Assembly (NCBI RefSeq): GCF_000246855.1
Contig: NC_016609.1
Location: 682,001-746,000, forward strand
Reading direction: 5' to 3'
DNA: 64,000 nt
Origin: Niastella koreensis GR20-10
GTDB taxonomy: Bacteria > Bacteroidota > Bacteroidia > Chitinophagales > Chitinophagaceae
Shown one piece after another: positions 35,234-45,135 of this stretch (its first letter is position 1; each line of letters opens with the position of its first letter). Position numbers and translations under genes: made by a program. Below the pieces are notes generated by a model. That model was not told the DNA's origin, did not search any database, and saw only the letters and a program-made list of their open reading frames with translations.

Positions 35234-35743
35234 CTAACCGTAAGTAAGGTTGGTACTCTGCCCGATCTCGATAATATAACCATCCGGATCGCGTATGTAG
35301 CACCGGATCTCGCCGTATTTTGGGATCGGTTCTGTAATGAACTCGGCTCCCCGGCTTTTCCAAAGTTTGTAGCACGCCTGAATATCTGCAACACGAATAT
35401 TCATAAAACTGTTGATCCTGTCGGAGTCAGGCACACTGAGTGTTACTGTTGGTTTGTCGGGCGTGGGACCCCCTCCAACGTTGACAATGAGCCACGTATT
35501 CGCGATCTGAATGTAGGCAGGTGCGCCGTTGCTGTCACCTCTGCTCAGAATGCGACCGTCGAAAACCGTTTCGTAGAAACGGGCCGATCGGTCGATATCG
35601 GCGACGGTGAGGAAATGTGCGATGGTGAACCCGTCCCGGGGCGGCATCTCATAATTCTTCTGTTCAACTTGTACCCTTTTCATTGATGACCCCGATTCTG
35701 ATAAGCCGTGCTCATCCGCAGATGCTGATTTTTTCGTATTCAT
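35234..35743 (-). CDS. VOC family (glyoxalase/dioxygenase-fold) protein
   Basis: Up to 169 residues; an internal ATG at 35683 (MKRVQVEQKNYEMPP) may be the real start because the first 20 residues are low-complexity. Two beta-alpha-beta-beta-beta units are visible: HFLTVADIDRSARFYETVF and NSFMNIRVADIQACYKLWKS, ending CYIRDPDGYIIEIGQ with the metal-ligand-type Glu. Members include glyoxalases, bleomycin-resistance proteins and dioxygenases; the substrate is not predictable. It is divergent from the aldo/keto reductase. Confidence 0.88.
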   Translation of the reverse strand: MNTKKSASADEHGLSESGSSMKRVQVEQKNYEMPPRDGFTIAHFLTVADIDRSARFYETVFDGRILSRGDSNGAPAYIQIANTWLIVNVGGGPTPDKPTVTLSVPDSDRINSFMNIRVADIQACYKLWKSRGAEFITEPIPKYGEIRCYIRDPDGYIIEIGQSTNLTYG

Positions 35744-35851
35744 ACCTGCTGTAGATTAGTTGTATGATATGTAAGTTACCGATATTTTGAAAGCGCCCAA
35801 TCTGTAAATATGGTAGATAATTCAGTAATTGGTATACAAGCCAATTCGTAA

Positions 35852-36924
<1,073 letters not shown>

Positions 36925-37290
36925 CTAAGCTGTTTCAATTGATTGAATAACCGATAGGAGCCCGAACAGAGGTTCGAGTCCCCTCGACCCCGCAGAAAGG
37001 GACAAGTAATCGATAAGATAACTTGTCCCTTTTCTCTTATCTGGTGGAATACCTGAGCTTGAGACAATTAGCTCAAAAATGAAATTTACCTTTTCGGTTC
37101 GAAATGTCTGCGTTTTGCGATCATTGTAAATTCCCTCTGGAAATATTAGTTTTTGCAGGTCTTCTTTGATTTGTATATCGCCGGAAGTCCATACTGTATT
37201 GAGTTTGCGGCTGAGGTTGATTGCATTTTCCAGGAAAACCGGCAGGTTCGAAATACTCATCGAGCCCGAACAGGCTTCCAGTCCTTTTTA
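36925..37290 (-). pseudogene. C-terminal remnant of a serine recombinase
   Basis: The minus-strand frame reads ENAINLSRKLNTVW, then LQKLIFPEGIYNDRKTQTFR and TEKVNFIFELI, the typical C-terminal region of Bacteroidota large-type serine recombinases (FPEGI.YD....RT..VN). It continues SAGSRGLEPLFGL straight through the tmRNA-like copy 5, as integrase genes abutting an att site do. The catalytic resolvase and DNA-binding domains are missing; the frame is closed by a stop at 37288-37290. It is evidence of a former integrative element. Confidence 0.7.
36969..37032 (+). repeat. tmRNA 3'-end copy 5 with its own terminator (putative att site)
   Basis: GAGGTTCGAGTCCCCTCGAC then CCCGCA (36969-36994) is the closest copy to the tmRNA T-arm (TTCGAGTCCCCTCGAC identical). 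A perfect 12-bp terminator stem AAAGGGACAAGT / ACTTGTCCCTTT follows at 36996-37032. Confidence 0.85.
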
Positions 37291-37373
37291 TTGTATTTTA
37301 CAAGGGCTATAACGGTATAACACCACAATACCATAAATTCCATATATTTAAACCATTACAACTACGCATATGC

Positions 37374-37803
37374 CTTGAAAAAGTACATCAAGGACGAGCT
37401 GTAAAACGCATACGGGAAATATTACAGGTTAAGCAGGAAACCCTAGCCAGCGAGCTTGGTATCAGCCAGCAAAGTGTTTCCCTATTGGAAACAAAGGAAA
37501 CGATTGCCCCGGAAACCCTTGAGAAAATTGCTGAAGTGTTGAAAGTGCCGATGGATGCAATTAAGAATTTTAATGAGGAAGCAGCTATAAATAATATCGC
37601 ATGTAATTTTAATGATAACTCTTCAGTTAATTACAAGCCTGTTTTCAACTCAATGGAAAAAATGGTTGGAATCTATTGAAGAAATAAAAAAGTTGAATAC
37701 TGCCTTGCTGAAAGAGAAAGATGAAAAAATTGCATTATTGGAAAAAATGTTGGAGGAGAAAAGAAGAAGTAAGAGTCTTTTTGATATTTTAAAAATGACT
37801 TAA
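37374..37803 (+). pseudogene. XRE-family HTH regulator with frameshift
   Basis: The helix-turn-helix reads HQGRAVKRIREILQVKQETL then ASELGISQQSVSLLETK, followed by a linker and a coiled-coil tail. The frame breaks at an A-run (37657-37662, GGAAAAAATGG). With one A fewer it continues MEKWLESIEEIKKLNTALL, then KEKDEKIALLEKMLEEK, and stops at 37803. No ATG, GTG or TTG lies at the expected N-terminus (the frame reads ICLEKVHQGR). This is a decayed gene or, less likely, a slippage-dependent one. Confidence 0.7.
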
Positions 37804-37816
37804 AAAAACTATATAC

Positions 37817-37850
37817 AAAATGGCTGTCTCTGTTAGGAGTCAGCCATTTT
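37817..37850 (+). terminator. Terminator after the XRE gene
   Basis: The stem AAAATGGCTG / CAGCCATTTT spans a 14-base loop, 14 bases after the XRE stop. It has only a TTTT tail. Confidence 0.6.
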
Positions 37851-38385
37851 GCTATGTAGAAATAAGGCTAATTCCGATCTTGATAAACATTACAAACTTG
37901 ATCGTTGGGAGTGTAAATTTCAATTCTAGTAATATAGAATGGTGCTCGATGACTCACCTGAAGTCAAACATCCTTTTGAGGCTCATCTTGCATACCGGAC
38001 ATCGTTAAAATTCTCTGAAATAAGGTGAAAAACAGTTGTCAGAAATTCAGAAATATTTCTATCCTGGAGAATCCTACCGAATCCCAATGTATTCTATTCC
38101 CATTCATTTTAATTCCTTATAAATTATAGCATTCTTGCAATTTTTAATGCATGTGTATTTTTACACAAGCAGACTTTGCACATTAAATAAGTGCGCTCTT
38201 GCAATGAAGTGTTTACAATTTAAGACATGTACCGCTGTGTTTTATCTTCTTCATCAGCATTAAATGGTTCGTTGGTTTATTTCTTTTGATTGTCGTATAG
38301 ATGACCTTGAGTTAATTCATTGGGGTAAAAGAATAACTTAACAAGCAATAGTAGGTATTTTTAAAAAGAAAATTTATTTTTAAGA
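37851..38385. other. Gene-less AT-rich stretch upstream of AraC gene
   Basis: No supported gene or repeat. It should contain the promoter of the AraC-type gene at 38386. Confidence 0.35.
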
Positions 38386-39372
38386 ATGACTTTTGAATTT
38401 GTAGTGCAGCCCGGCTTTGATTTTGTAAAAAGTTTTGCCGAAAAGTTTAATATCCCCGTTTTTAATAATGGCCTGAAAATCCCTGCGCATATGGGTGAGG
38501 GCCACATCAAAATGGTTGAAGTGGAACCCGGCTTTAAACTCGTGCTGCATCATTATACATTGAAAGTGGATTTTCATTTAAAGCGTAAGTCGCCCCCGGA
38601 AACCAATGAATTGATATCCATCGTATTTAACAGCAATGAAATCCCCATGGCTTTTACACCGGACCGGGAAAGCGCAGTGCAGTTTTTAAAGACCAATGGA
38701 TCTTCCATCCAAATTGCCGCTACCGCCCTGGCTACCGAAACGTTTTTCCCGGCCAATACCGAAGTGTATTTTGGGGTGATCGGCATCAGGCGGCAGGTGC
38801 TTTCTTCGCTGCTGCGTATCGGCAGCAAAATAAACGGTCCTTTGGAAACTATTCTTCATGGCGATACCCTGTTCTTTTATCACGAAAAGATGCACCCCGA
38901 AGTGCTGCGGGTTTTGAAGCAGGTCTCCGAAATAAACGAGCAAAATAAATTGAGTGATCTGCTTTACAGGATAAAAGCGCATGAAATGATATACCTGTTA
39001 TTTGATAAGTTGCTGGACAGGAGTGCTGAAAAGCAAAGCCCGGTAAATAAATCGGATATTGATAAACTATATGTGATCAGGACAACCATCCTCGCCGACA
39101 TGAGCCAGCCCCCGCAACTGAAAACCCTGGCCAAAATGGCCGGGATGAGCGAAACAAAAATGAAGCAATTATTTAAGCAGATCTTTGGTGATACCATTTA
39201 TAACTATTACCAGAATGAAAGGATGCAGGAAGCGGGCTTTTTGCTGAAGCATGCGGGCTATTCTGTTTCCGAAGCGGGTTACCGGCTTGGGTTTAGCAAC
39301 CTCAGCCATTTTTCAAGACTTTTCGAGAAGCATTATGGTATTACGCCCAAAAAATACACCCTTGCCGGATAG
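38386..39372 (+). CDS. AraC family transcriptional regulator
   Basis: A 328-residue regulator with an N-terminal ligand/oligomer domain of about 220 residues and a C-terminal double helix-turn-helix (LKTLAKMAGMSETKMKQLFK, VSEAGYRLGFSNLSHFSRLF, HYGITPKKY). It lies 89 bases upstream of, and in the same direction as, the old yellow enzyme gene, and is its likely regulator. A short inverted repeat GACTA-TTTTA-TAGTC lies right after its stop and could be an operator or terminator. Confidence 0.93.
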   Translation: MTFEFVVQPGFDFVKSFAEKFNIPVFNNGLKIPAHMGEGHIKMVEVEPGFKLVLHHYTLKVDFHLKRKSPPETNELISIVFNSNEIPMAFTPDRESAVQFLKTNGSSIQIAATALATETFFPANTEVYFGVIGIRRQVLSSLLRIGSKINGPLETILHGDTLFFYHEKMHPEVLRVLKQVSEINEQNKLSDLLYRIKAHEMIYLLFDKLLDRSAEKQSPVNKSDIDKLYVIRTTILADMSQPPQLKTLAKMAGMSETKMKQLFKQIFGDTIYNYYQNERMQEAGFLLKHAGYSVSEAGYRLGFSNLSHFSRLFEKHYGITPKKYTLAG

Positions 39373-39419
39373 GACTATTTTATAGTCGTTGAGCGTTATT
39401 TTAAGCTTGCGCAGGTATC

Positions 39420-39427
39420 TACATTTG
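39420..39427 (+). promoter_or_regulatory. -7 element upstream of OYE gene
   Basis: TACATTTG matches TAnnTTTG, 34 bases before the ATG at 39462. A TTG at 39389 is too far away for a normal -33 box. Confidence 0.5.
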
Positions 39428-39461
39428 TGCTGTCAAAACAAAATAATTTGACACGGACAAA

Positions 39462-40526
39462 ATGAAAAAGATACTAACAGCATATCATAAAAAAGATTTC
39501 AGCTTAAAGAACCATATTGTCATGGCCCCCATGACCAGGAGCCGCGCCACCGGCAACATTCCCAATGATTTGATGACAAGCTATTACGGGCAACGCACCG
39601 GCGCGGGTTTAATTATAACCGAGGGCACAGCGCCAACACCCGAAGCCTTAGGCTATCCGCGGATACCAGGCATCTTTAACAAGGCACAAATCGAAGGCTG
39701 GAAAAAGATAACCGCAAGAGTCCACAAGGATGGCAGCATGATATTTTTGCAATTGATGCATACCGGCCGCATTGGCCATACGGATAATTTATCAGAAGGG
39801 GCAATATTGCTGGGTGCTTCGGACATCAAAGCCGCCGGGCAAATTTATACAGATACCGTAGGCATGCAGGATCATTCCGAGCCGGTAACCTTGACCACTG
39901 AAGGCGTAAAAGATATAATTAATAGCTACGTCTCCGCAGCAAAAAACGCCATGGAAGCGGGTTTTGATGGTGTGGAACTACACGCGGCAAACGGTTATTT
40001 GCTGGAACAGTTTTTAAATCCGAATGTAAACAACCGTACCGATGAATACGGCGGAAGTATAGCAAACCGTGCAAGACTAACTGTTGAAGTTGCCGAAAAA
40101 GTGGCAGAGGCTATCGGGAAAGAAAAAGTAGGCATCCGTTTTTCACCTTTTTCAACCCTTGGCGATCTGAAAGCCTATGACACAGATGAAGTGCACGAAA
40201 CTTATGCTTACCTGGCAAAGGCCATGAATGAGCTGGATATTCAATACATTCATATCTCTGCAAACCCGGCCATTCCACAAAAAACATTTGATGCGATCAG
40301 GGTTAATTTTTTTAATACCATTATTTTATGTAACGGCCTGACTGCCGAAACCGCGGAAGACCACTTGAATAAAGGTTTTGCGGATATTGTGGCCTTCGGA
40401 AGAAGTTTTTTATCAACGCCTGATTTTGTAAACGGGATTGAAAAAAATGGGTTGTTAAATCAAATAGATGTTAGCACGCTGTATACACCCGGTGAGAAAG
40501 GTTACACCGATTACCCCACGCTTTAA
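39462..40526 (+). CDS. Old yellow enzyme family NADH:flavin oxidoreductase
   Basis: A 354-residue FMN-dependent TIM-barrel reductase of the alkene-reductase (NemA/OYE) type. KNHIVMAPMTRSRA is the FMN-binding start, FLQLMHTGRIGH follows, and GFDGVELHAANGYLLEQFL is the family hallmark, with DEYGGSIANRARL and the phosphate-binding VAFGRSFLSTPD. It reduces alpha,beta-unsaturated carbonyls or nitro-compounds with NAD(P)H. It is followed by a cupin gene 46 bases away and preceded by its likely AraC regulator. Confidence 0.95.
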   Translation: MKKILTAYHKKDFSLKNHIVMAPMTRSRATGNIPNDLMTSYYGQRTGAGLIITEGTAPTPEALGYPRIPGIFNKAQIEGWKKITARVHKDGSMIFLQLMHTGRIGHTDNLSEGAILLGASDIKAAGQIYTDTVGMQDHSEPVTLTTEGVKDIINSYVSAAKNAMEAGFDGVELHAANGYLLEQFLNPNVNNRTDEYGGSIANRARLTVEVAEKVAEAIGKEKVGIRFSPFSTLGDLKAYDTDEVHETYAYLAKAMNELDIQYIHISANPAIPQKTFDAIRVNFFNTIILCNGLTAETAEDHLNKGFADIVAFGRSFLSTPDFVNGIEKNGLLNQIDVSTLYTPGEKGYTDYPTL

Positions 40527-40572
40527 TAACCGTTTAAAATCTGTTAATAATTAATACTAAAAACGATTTGTT

Positions 40573-41064
40573 ATGATAGACAACATAATAGCCGTAAACG
40601 AAGATCAGGGTGAACATTTTTCGGTTGTAGGAGATACATACCGCATTGTGATATCGGGCAAACAAACCGAAGGGGCCTATGCCGTAATTGACATGCTTGT
40701 GCCGCCGGGCGGTGGCCCGGGCCCGCATGCCCACGCGAACGTACAGGAGATGTTTTATGTAGTAGAAGGGGAGATCGACTTTAAAACCGAAGCCGGTAAA
40801 TACGCTGCCCGGCAAGGCTCTTTCGTGAATATCCCTAAAGGCGGCGAGGTGCATTGTTTTAAGAATAACAGCAACGAACTGGCGCATATGTTATGTACAG
40901 TGATCCCCGCTGGACTGGATGCATTTTTCGAAGAGATAGGCACCCCGGTTGCAGCAGGTGCATTTTTACCTCCACCTGTTTGGGGCGAAGAAGATTTAAA
41001 AAGGATCATGCAGCTTGCCGAAAAGCACGGCCAAAAACTGTACCCGCCCAACTACCTGGATTAA
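40573..41064 (+). CDS. Cupin domain protein
   Basis: A 163-residue single-domain cupin. The metal-binding motif 1 is PGPHAHANVQEMFYVVEGE (two His, one Glu) and motif 2 is GSFVNIPKGGEVHCF (His). The reaction is unknown; such small cupins include quercetinase-like and isomerase proteins. It is in an operon with the OYE gene. A decayed piece of a related cupin starts the second version of this locus at 44041. Confidence 0.9.
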   Translation: MIDNIIAVNEDQGEHFSVVGDTYRIVISGKQTEGAYAVIDMLVPPGGGPGPHAHANVQEMFYVVEGEIDFKTEAGKYAARQGSFVNIPKGGEVHCFKNNSNELAHMLCTVIPAGLDAFFEEIGTPVAAGAFLPPPVWGEEDLKRIMQLAEKHGQKLYPPNYLD

Positions 41065-41070
41065 TCTTTA

Positions 41071-41136
41071 GGGAAAATAGGCGAAGAAGCCCTGGACATC
41101 GCCAGGAATTTTTTAAAGGAAAAACTCAAAATGCAG
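41071..41136 (+). pseudogene. C-terminal fragment of an alpha/beta hydrolase
   Basis: GKIGEEALDIARNFLKEKL then KMQ and a stop matches the end of the intact hydrolase at 44228-45133 (IGQQAMQEASNFLKDKL). Only about 20 residues remain, right after the cupin gene. Confidence 0.5.
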
Positions 41137-41140
41137 TAAA

Positions 41141-41254
41141 ATGAAAAAAGTCAGCTATCAACAATATGGAGGCGTAAACGAACTGGAAGAAGCCTATACA
41201 GCAATACCCAAAGGAGGCATTGTAGGCAAAGCGGTTTTTACTGTTGGTGATTAA
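41141..41254 (+). pseudogene. Internal-deletion relic of a quinone-oxidoreductase-like gene
   Basis: ATG to TAA encodes 37 residues: MKKVSYQQYGGVNELE, the N-terminus of MDR oxidoreductases, fused to EAYTAIPKGGIVGKAVFTVG, their C-terminus. The central roughly 270 residues have been removed in frame, with GAA repeated at the join. Confidence 0.6.
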
Positions 41255-41331
41255 GATGAAGTTTACTGTATATAGATCAACTTCTTGAAAACCGGGTGGT
41301 CATTTCCAATAATAGAACAAAGAAAAATAGC

Positions 41332-42135
41332 ATGAAGAAAATTACATTATTTTTTCTCAGTATAACGATCTGGAGTGCATTATCCATGCAGGCCCAACTC
41401 CCCGATACGCTCATGCAACAGATAAAAGACATGGGCAAAGAACCATCATCTGTGGAACGATATGCAATTTTATTGAAGCTGAACAACCAGGAAGAGAAAG
41501 CGTATGCTTTATTGTTGCAAATGGCAAAAACGGGTAAATCTACAGATGGCATGAATAGTTTGCTTCGTGAGCTTTATATCAAAAAGAATAAGGACGTAAC
41601 TGGTTATAATGCATTTTTTGACGGCCTCCAGGAAAATGTTGTATCAGAACTTAAAAAGGAATTGAAAGCAAAAATGACCAATACAGATGCTCCGGATTTT
41701 AGTTTGCGTGATTTGGAAGATAAACCAGTTTCACTTACTGATTTAAAAGGTAAAATTGTAGTGCTGGATTTTTGGGCCACCTGGTGTTTGCCCTGCAAGG
41801 CTTCTTTTCCTGCTATGAAGAAGCTAATGATACAGCATCCAGATGTGAAATTTTTATTTATTGCGACACAGGAGAAACAGGATGGAGCTACCGATCGTGT
41901 TAAAAAGTTTACCACTCAGAATAAGTACCCATTCTACGTTTTGATGGACGAGCCTTTAAAAGACAATCCGCAAATGTTTGAGGCGCTTTCGGCGTACAAG
42001 CCAAATGGAATTCCAGCCAAAGTTATAATTGACCCTAACGGCAAGCAGCGGTTTTTAGCAACTGGTTTTTCATCAGATACGGAGTTGATCAATGAAATTA
42101 ATGCAATGATTCAATTAGTTCGTGCACAGTATTAA
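41332..42135 (+). CDS. TlpA-like thioredoxin-fold protein
   Basis: From ATG at 41332, 267 residues. A signal peptide (KKITLFFLSITIWSALSMQA) is followed by a helical N-terminal region and a C-terminal TlpA/AhpC-type thioredoxin domain: APDFSLRDLEDKPVSL, then FWATWCLPCKASFP with the redox pair C152-C155. It is a periplasmic thiol-disulfide reductase, probably for protein or cytochrome maturation or a resistance function. An in-frame ATG at 41296 would hide the signal peptide and is not preferred. Confidence 0.9.
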   Translation: MKKITLFFLSITIWSALSMQAQLPDTLMQQIKDMGKEPSSVERYAILLKLNNQEEKAYALLLQMAKTGKSTDGMNSLLRELYIKKNKDVTGYNAFFDGLQENVVSELKKELKAKMTNTDAPDFSLRDLEDKPVSLTDLKGKIVVLDFWATWCLPCKASFPAMKKLMIQHPDVKFLFIATQEKQDGATDRVKKFTTQNKYPFYVLMDEPLKDNPQMFEALSAYKPNGIPAKVIIDPNGKQRFLATGFSSDTELINEINAMIQLVRAQY

Positions 42136-42171
42136 AAGAATTCTGAAACAGTTAGCAATAGTAAAATAATT

Positions 42172-42179
42172 TATTTTTG
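42172..42179 (+). promoter_or_regulatory. -7 element of the Crp/Fnr gene
   Basis: TATTTTTG fits TAnnTTTG and lies 26 bases before the ATG at 42206. Confidence 0.5.
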
Positions 42180-42205
42180 GATCATCTCACAAATAAGCTG
42201 CAATA

Positions 42206-42781
42206 ATGGAATCGTTAATCGCTTTATTTATCGGAAAGTTAGGATTAGATATGAATCATTTCGAACTGTTTTGTGCCCAGTTGAAGGCAAAGAATTTAAA
42301 GAAGAAGGCGCATTTGATTCGTGAGGGTTCAGTTTGTAATTTTATTGGATTTGTATCTTCAGGAACCTTAAGATCGTATGTCAGGAATAAGGAACGTGAA
42401 TTCAATAATGATTTTTATTTTGATAATGATTTTGTGAGTGCCTATACCAGTTTTTTAACACAGATGCCCACCAATTGCAATATAGAGGCATTAACTAACA
42501 GCAAGATCCATTATATCAGTTATGAAAAGCTCAACATGTTAATAGCGCAAGACAATGCCTTTCTTAAGTTAAGTAAATATGTTTCTGATACTTACTTCAT
42601 ACGGAAATGTAAGCGGGAAACGTCTTTTTTGAAAAATTCAGCATCAGAAAGACTTAAAGGCCTGTCTTCCCTATATCCTGGAATAGAGCAACGGGTTTCG
42701 CAATACCACATTGCTTCTTATTTAGGCATTAAACCCGAATCACTGAGCAGGATCAAACTCTTAACATACGTCAATAAATAA
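42206..42781 (+). CDS. Crp/Fnr family regulator
   Basis: A 191-residue protein with an N-terminal cyclic-nucleotide-binding beta-roll (AHLIREGSVCNFIGFVSSG, GTLRSYVRNKE) and a short C-terminal helix-turn-helix (YHIASYLGIKPESLSRIK), as in the many Bacteroidota Crp/Fnr proteins. It may regulate the tautomerase gene 53 bases downstream. A broken, inverted copy of this gene plus the start of the tautomerase lies at 49455-49735. Confidence 0.92.
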   Translation: MESLIALFIGKLGLDMNHFELFCAQLKAKNLKKKAHLIREGSVCNFIGFVSSGTLRSYVRNKEREFNNDFYFDNDFVSAYTSFLTQMPTNCNIEALTNSKIHYISYEKLNMLIAQDNAFLKLSKYVSDTYFIRKCKRETSFLKNSASERLKGLSSLYPGIEQRVSQYHIASYLGIKPESLSRIKLLTYVNK

Positions 42782-42834
42782 AGCGTTCTTTAAGTTGAAC
42801 TTGCTACTTCATTTATTTTACTAAATTTTGAAGT

Positions 42835-43263
42835 ATGCCAATAATCAATTTAAAAGTAAGTGGTCAGGAAAACCCGGCTTTAGCTAAAGAACTCGTAAAA
42901 GTTATCAGTGATGTAACTAAAGTTGTTTTAAACAAAAAGCCTGAAGTTACGGTAGTTATTGTATCATTTGTTCCTGATAATCTCTGGTTCGTTAATTCAG
43001 TGTCTCTTGCTGAGTTAAAAGCAAAAAGTTTTCACCTTAACATAAAAATTTCTGATTCTACTAACCTGAAAAGTGATAAGGCTAAGTATATTGATGCCAT
43101 ACACGGTGCATTAACTTTCCTTCTTGGAAGTATCCATCCGGTAAGTTATACTGCCATTCAGGAAATGAAAGCAGATGCCTATGGTTACGAAGGATTAACG
43201 ATAGAGCATAAATATATTAATAACCAAAGGAAAAGTGATAACATACCCGCTCACATCGTTTGA
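42835..43263 (+). CDS. Tautomerase-family protein (4-oxalocrotonate tautomerase-like)
   Basis: A 142-residue protein that begins MPIINLKVSG, so Pro becomes residue 1 after Met removal, the catalytic base of this superfamily. KELVKVISDVTKVVL and EVTVVIVSFVPDNLWF form the beta-alpha-beta unit. It is longer than the classic 62-residue enzyme. It probably tautomerises or dehalogenates a small unsaturated acid. It follows the Crp/Fnr gene, and its end is just before the SnoaL-like gene. Confidence 0.8.
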   Translation: MPIINLKVSGQENPALAKELVKVISDVTKVVLNKKPEVTVVIVSFVPDNLWFVNSVSLAELKAKSFHLNIKISDSTNLKSDKAKYIDAIHGALTFLLGSIHPVSYTAIQEMKADAYGYEGLTIEHKYINNQRKSDNIPAHIV

Positions 43264-43292
43264 GATCAATATTACATATTAGCTATTACCAA

Positions 43293-43826
43293 ATGGAAAA
43301 TATAAAACTTCTGTCAATTATATTTTTAATAACCGCCCAACACGGTTATGCGCAGCAAAAAGCAGATAATAGGAAAGAAATCACTTCCATTATAAACAAT
43401 TACAGTAAAAGCGTCATCGAAAAAGACTCTGTAACATTCTATGGTTTATTTAATGACGGTACCGTAACCTGGTGTGCGGCACTTAAGGACAGATCCCAAG
43501 CCAGAGAATTTGAAAAGAAAGGTGTTAAATCTGCACGTAGGAATTATTTTTCAAGTAGTTACGAAGCCTTCATGAGATCTTTATTTAGATATAAATCAAC
43601 CAAGGATAAGTTTGATAATATTCGAATAATAGAAGATGGAACTGTAGCATCGGTAAGTATGGATTACAGCTTTTGGGCAGATAATAAAATGACTAATTGG
43701 GGTGGTAAATACCTCTCATTGATCAAACGAGATGGAAAATGGAAGATAACAAGCGTTATCTATTCCTTAGAACTAACCGACTATTTTGAACAACCCACGC
43801 TTAAAGAAAGACAAAAGGGTTTGTAA
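43293..43826 (+). CDS. Secreted NTF2/SnoaL-like protein
   Basis: From ATG at 43293, 177 residues. The signal peptide ENIKLLSIIFLITAQHGYAQ is followed by a cone-shaped NTF2-like domain: ITSIINNYSKSVIEKDSVTF, GTVTWCAA, VSMDYSFWADNKMTNWGGKY and LIKRDGKWKITSVIYS. Members are often isomerases, hydrolases or ligand binders with no fixed reaction. It probably acts in the periplasm. An upstream non-ATG start at 43260 would bury the signal peptide. Confidence 0.85.
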   Translation: MENIKLLSIIFLITAQHGYAQQKADNRKEITSIINNYSKSVIEKDSVTFYGLFNDGTVTWCAALKDRSQAREFEKKGVKSARRNYFSSSYEAFMRSLFRYKSTKDKFDNIRIIEDGTVASVSMDYSFWADNKMTNWGGKYLSLIKRDGKWKITSVIYSLELTDYFEQPTLKERQKGL

Positions 43827-44040
43827 TCTGGTTGGGATAAAATTTAAGTATTGGATAATTTAACCAAATCACAAGGGCGATTCCACCTGCGCTTGTGATG
43901 ATTCGTAATTTTAAGTCAGTATGGTGTTGATCACAATTAAAACAATAAAAGGGAAATAAGATTATAATTTAGGTAACAGGCTGAGCACCATTAAAAAATA
44001 TTGAATAAAAACTTGACAAATACTATTAATAAATATCAAT
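43827..44040. other. Gap with a weak hairpin
   Basis: No gene. ATCACAAGGGCG and CGCTTGTGAT near 43867-43898 form a stem that could end the SnoaL-like transcript, without a U-run. Confidence 0.35.
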
Positions 44041-44154
44041 ATGGAAAATTCAAAACCGTCGCCAATATCCGTCGACCCTAAAGGCGGAGAAATATTAACA
44101 ATCGTAGGCGTCTGGCGGATCGGACTATTTTTCTGGCGCAGCGTGCTATTTTAA
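44041..44154 (+). pseudogene. N-terminal relic of a cupin gene
   Basis: A 37-residue open frame, MENSKPSPISVDPKGGEI then LTIVGV, aligns with the beginning of the cupin at 40573 (start of the beta-barrel). It then leaves homology (WRIGLFFWRSVLF) and stops. Only the start of the gene survives. Confidence 0.45.
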
Positions 44155-44227
44155 ATTTGGCATCCTGCCGACCTTTGACCTATCATTTAAATCTTAAAGA
44201 GATATTCAATCATTAAAATCTAATCAA

Positions 44228-45133
44228 ATGGCACTTTCCGAAGAAGTATTAAAAACAATAGCCTACGCAGAGGCGCATGGCTATGATAAACTAAACCTTT
44301 TGCCGCCGCAACAAACAAGGGATATGATGAAACAGGCACCGGCAAACCCGAACCCGACAGCGGTTGGACAGGTGATCAATACAATAATAGAAAAGGACCA
44401 GATCCCGGTAAGAATTTATATCCCCAAAGGAAGCGGCCCCTTCCCGGTGATATCTTATTTTCATGGGGGTGGTTTCGTGCTCCTGAGTTTAGATACACAT
44501 GATGAAATTTGCCGGCAGCTTTGCGCTAATACAGGCGCTGTGGTCATGTCGGTAGATTACAAACTGGCACCAGAGCATCCCTATCCCGAGGGGCCGGAAA
44601 GTTCTGTTGCTGCTACGCTTTGGATGCTTGAAAACGCAAAAAAATATAACGCGATTGGCGAAAAAATGGCCGTGGCCGGGGATAGTGCCGGGGGTTACAT
44701 GGCGCTTTATGTAGCGCAAAAATTGACAGCTGCAGGGGTTGTACTTAAGGCCCAGTTTGCAACCTATCCAGTAACAGATCACTATTCATCACATCATGCT
44801 TCGTGGGAAGAAAATAAGGATGGGTATGTTTTGACTGCGGAAATGATGAAATGGTTTTGGGATAACTACTTAACCGATCCGTCTAAATTCGATGAAGCAT
44901 CGCCTTTAAGGACGATCGACCTTTCGGGTTTGCCACCGACATTGATCATGACGGCAAACTATGATCCCCTGAGAGACGAAGGGAAAGCCTATGCCGATAA
45001 GTTGCAAAAGGCAGGTGTCCCTACAGTTTATAAAAATTACGAAAATGTCCATGGATTTTTTGGAACAGGTTCGATAGGACAACAAGCGATGCAGGAAGCC
45101 AGTAACTTTTTAAAGGATAAATTAAACAGTTAG
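44228..45133 (+). CDS. Alpha/beta hydrolase, hormone-sensitive-lipase family
   Basis: A 301-residue carboxylesterase-like enzyme. The oxyanion motif is H79-GGGF, the nucleophile elbow is GDSAGG (S153), the acid is in YDPLRDEG and the catalytic His in NVHGFFG. HSL-type enzymes cleave short acyl esters. It is followed two bases later by the pirin gene. A C-terminal fragment of a paralogue is at 41071. Confidence 0.95.
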   Translation: MALSEEVLKTIAYAEAHGYDKLNLLPPQQTRDMMKQAPANPNPTAVGQVINTIIEKDQIPVRIYIPKGSGPFPVISYFHGGGFVLLSLDTHDEICRQLCANTGAVVMSVDYKLAPEHPYPEGPESSVAATLWMLENAKKYNAIGEKMAVAGDSAGGYMALYVAQKLTAAGVVLKAQFATYPVTDHYSSHHASWEENKDGYVLTAEMMKWFWDNYLTDPSKFDEASPLRTIDLSGLPPTLIMTANYDPLRDEGKAYADKLQKAGVPTVYKNYENVHGFFGTGSIGQQAMQEASNFLKDKLNS

Positions 45134-45135
45134 CC

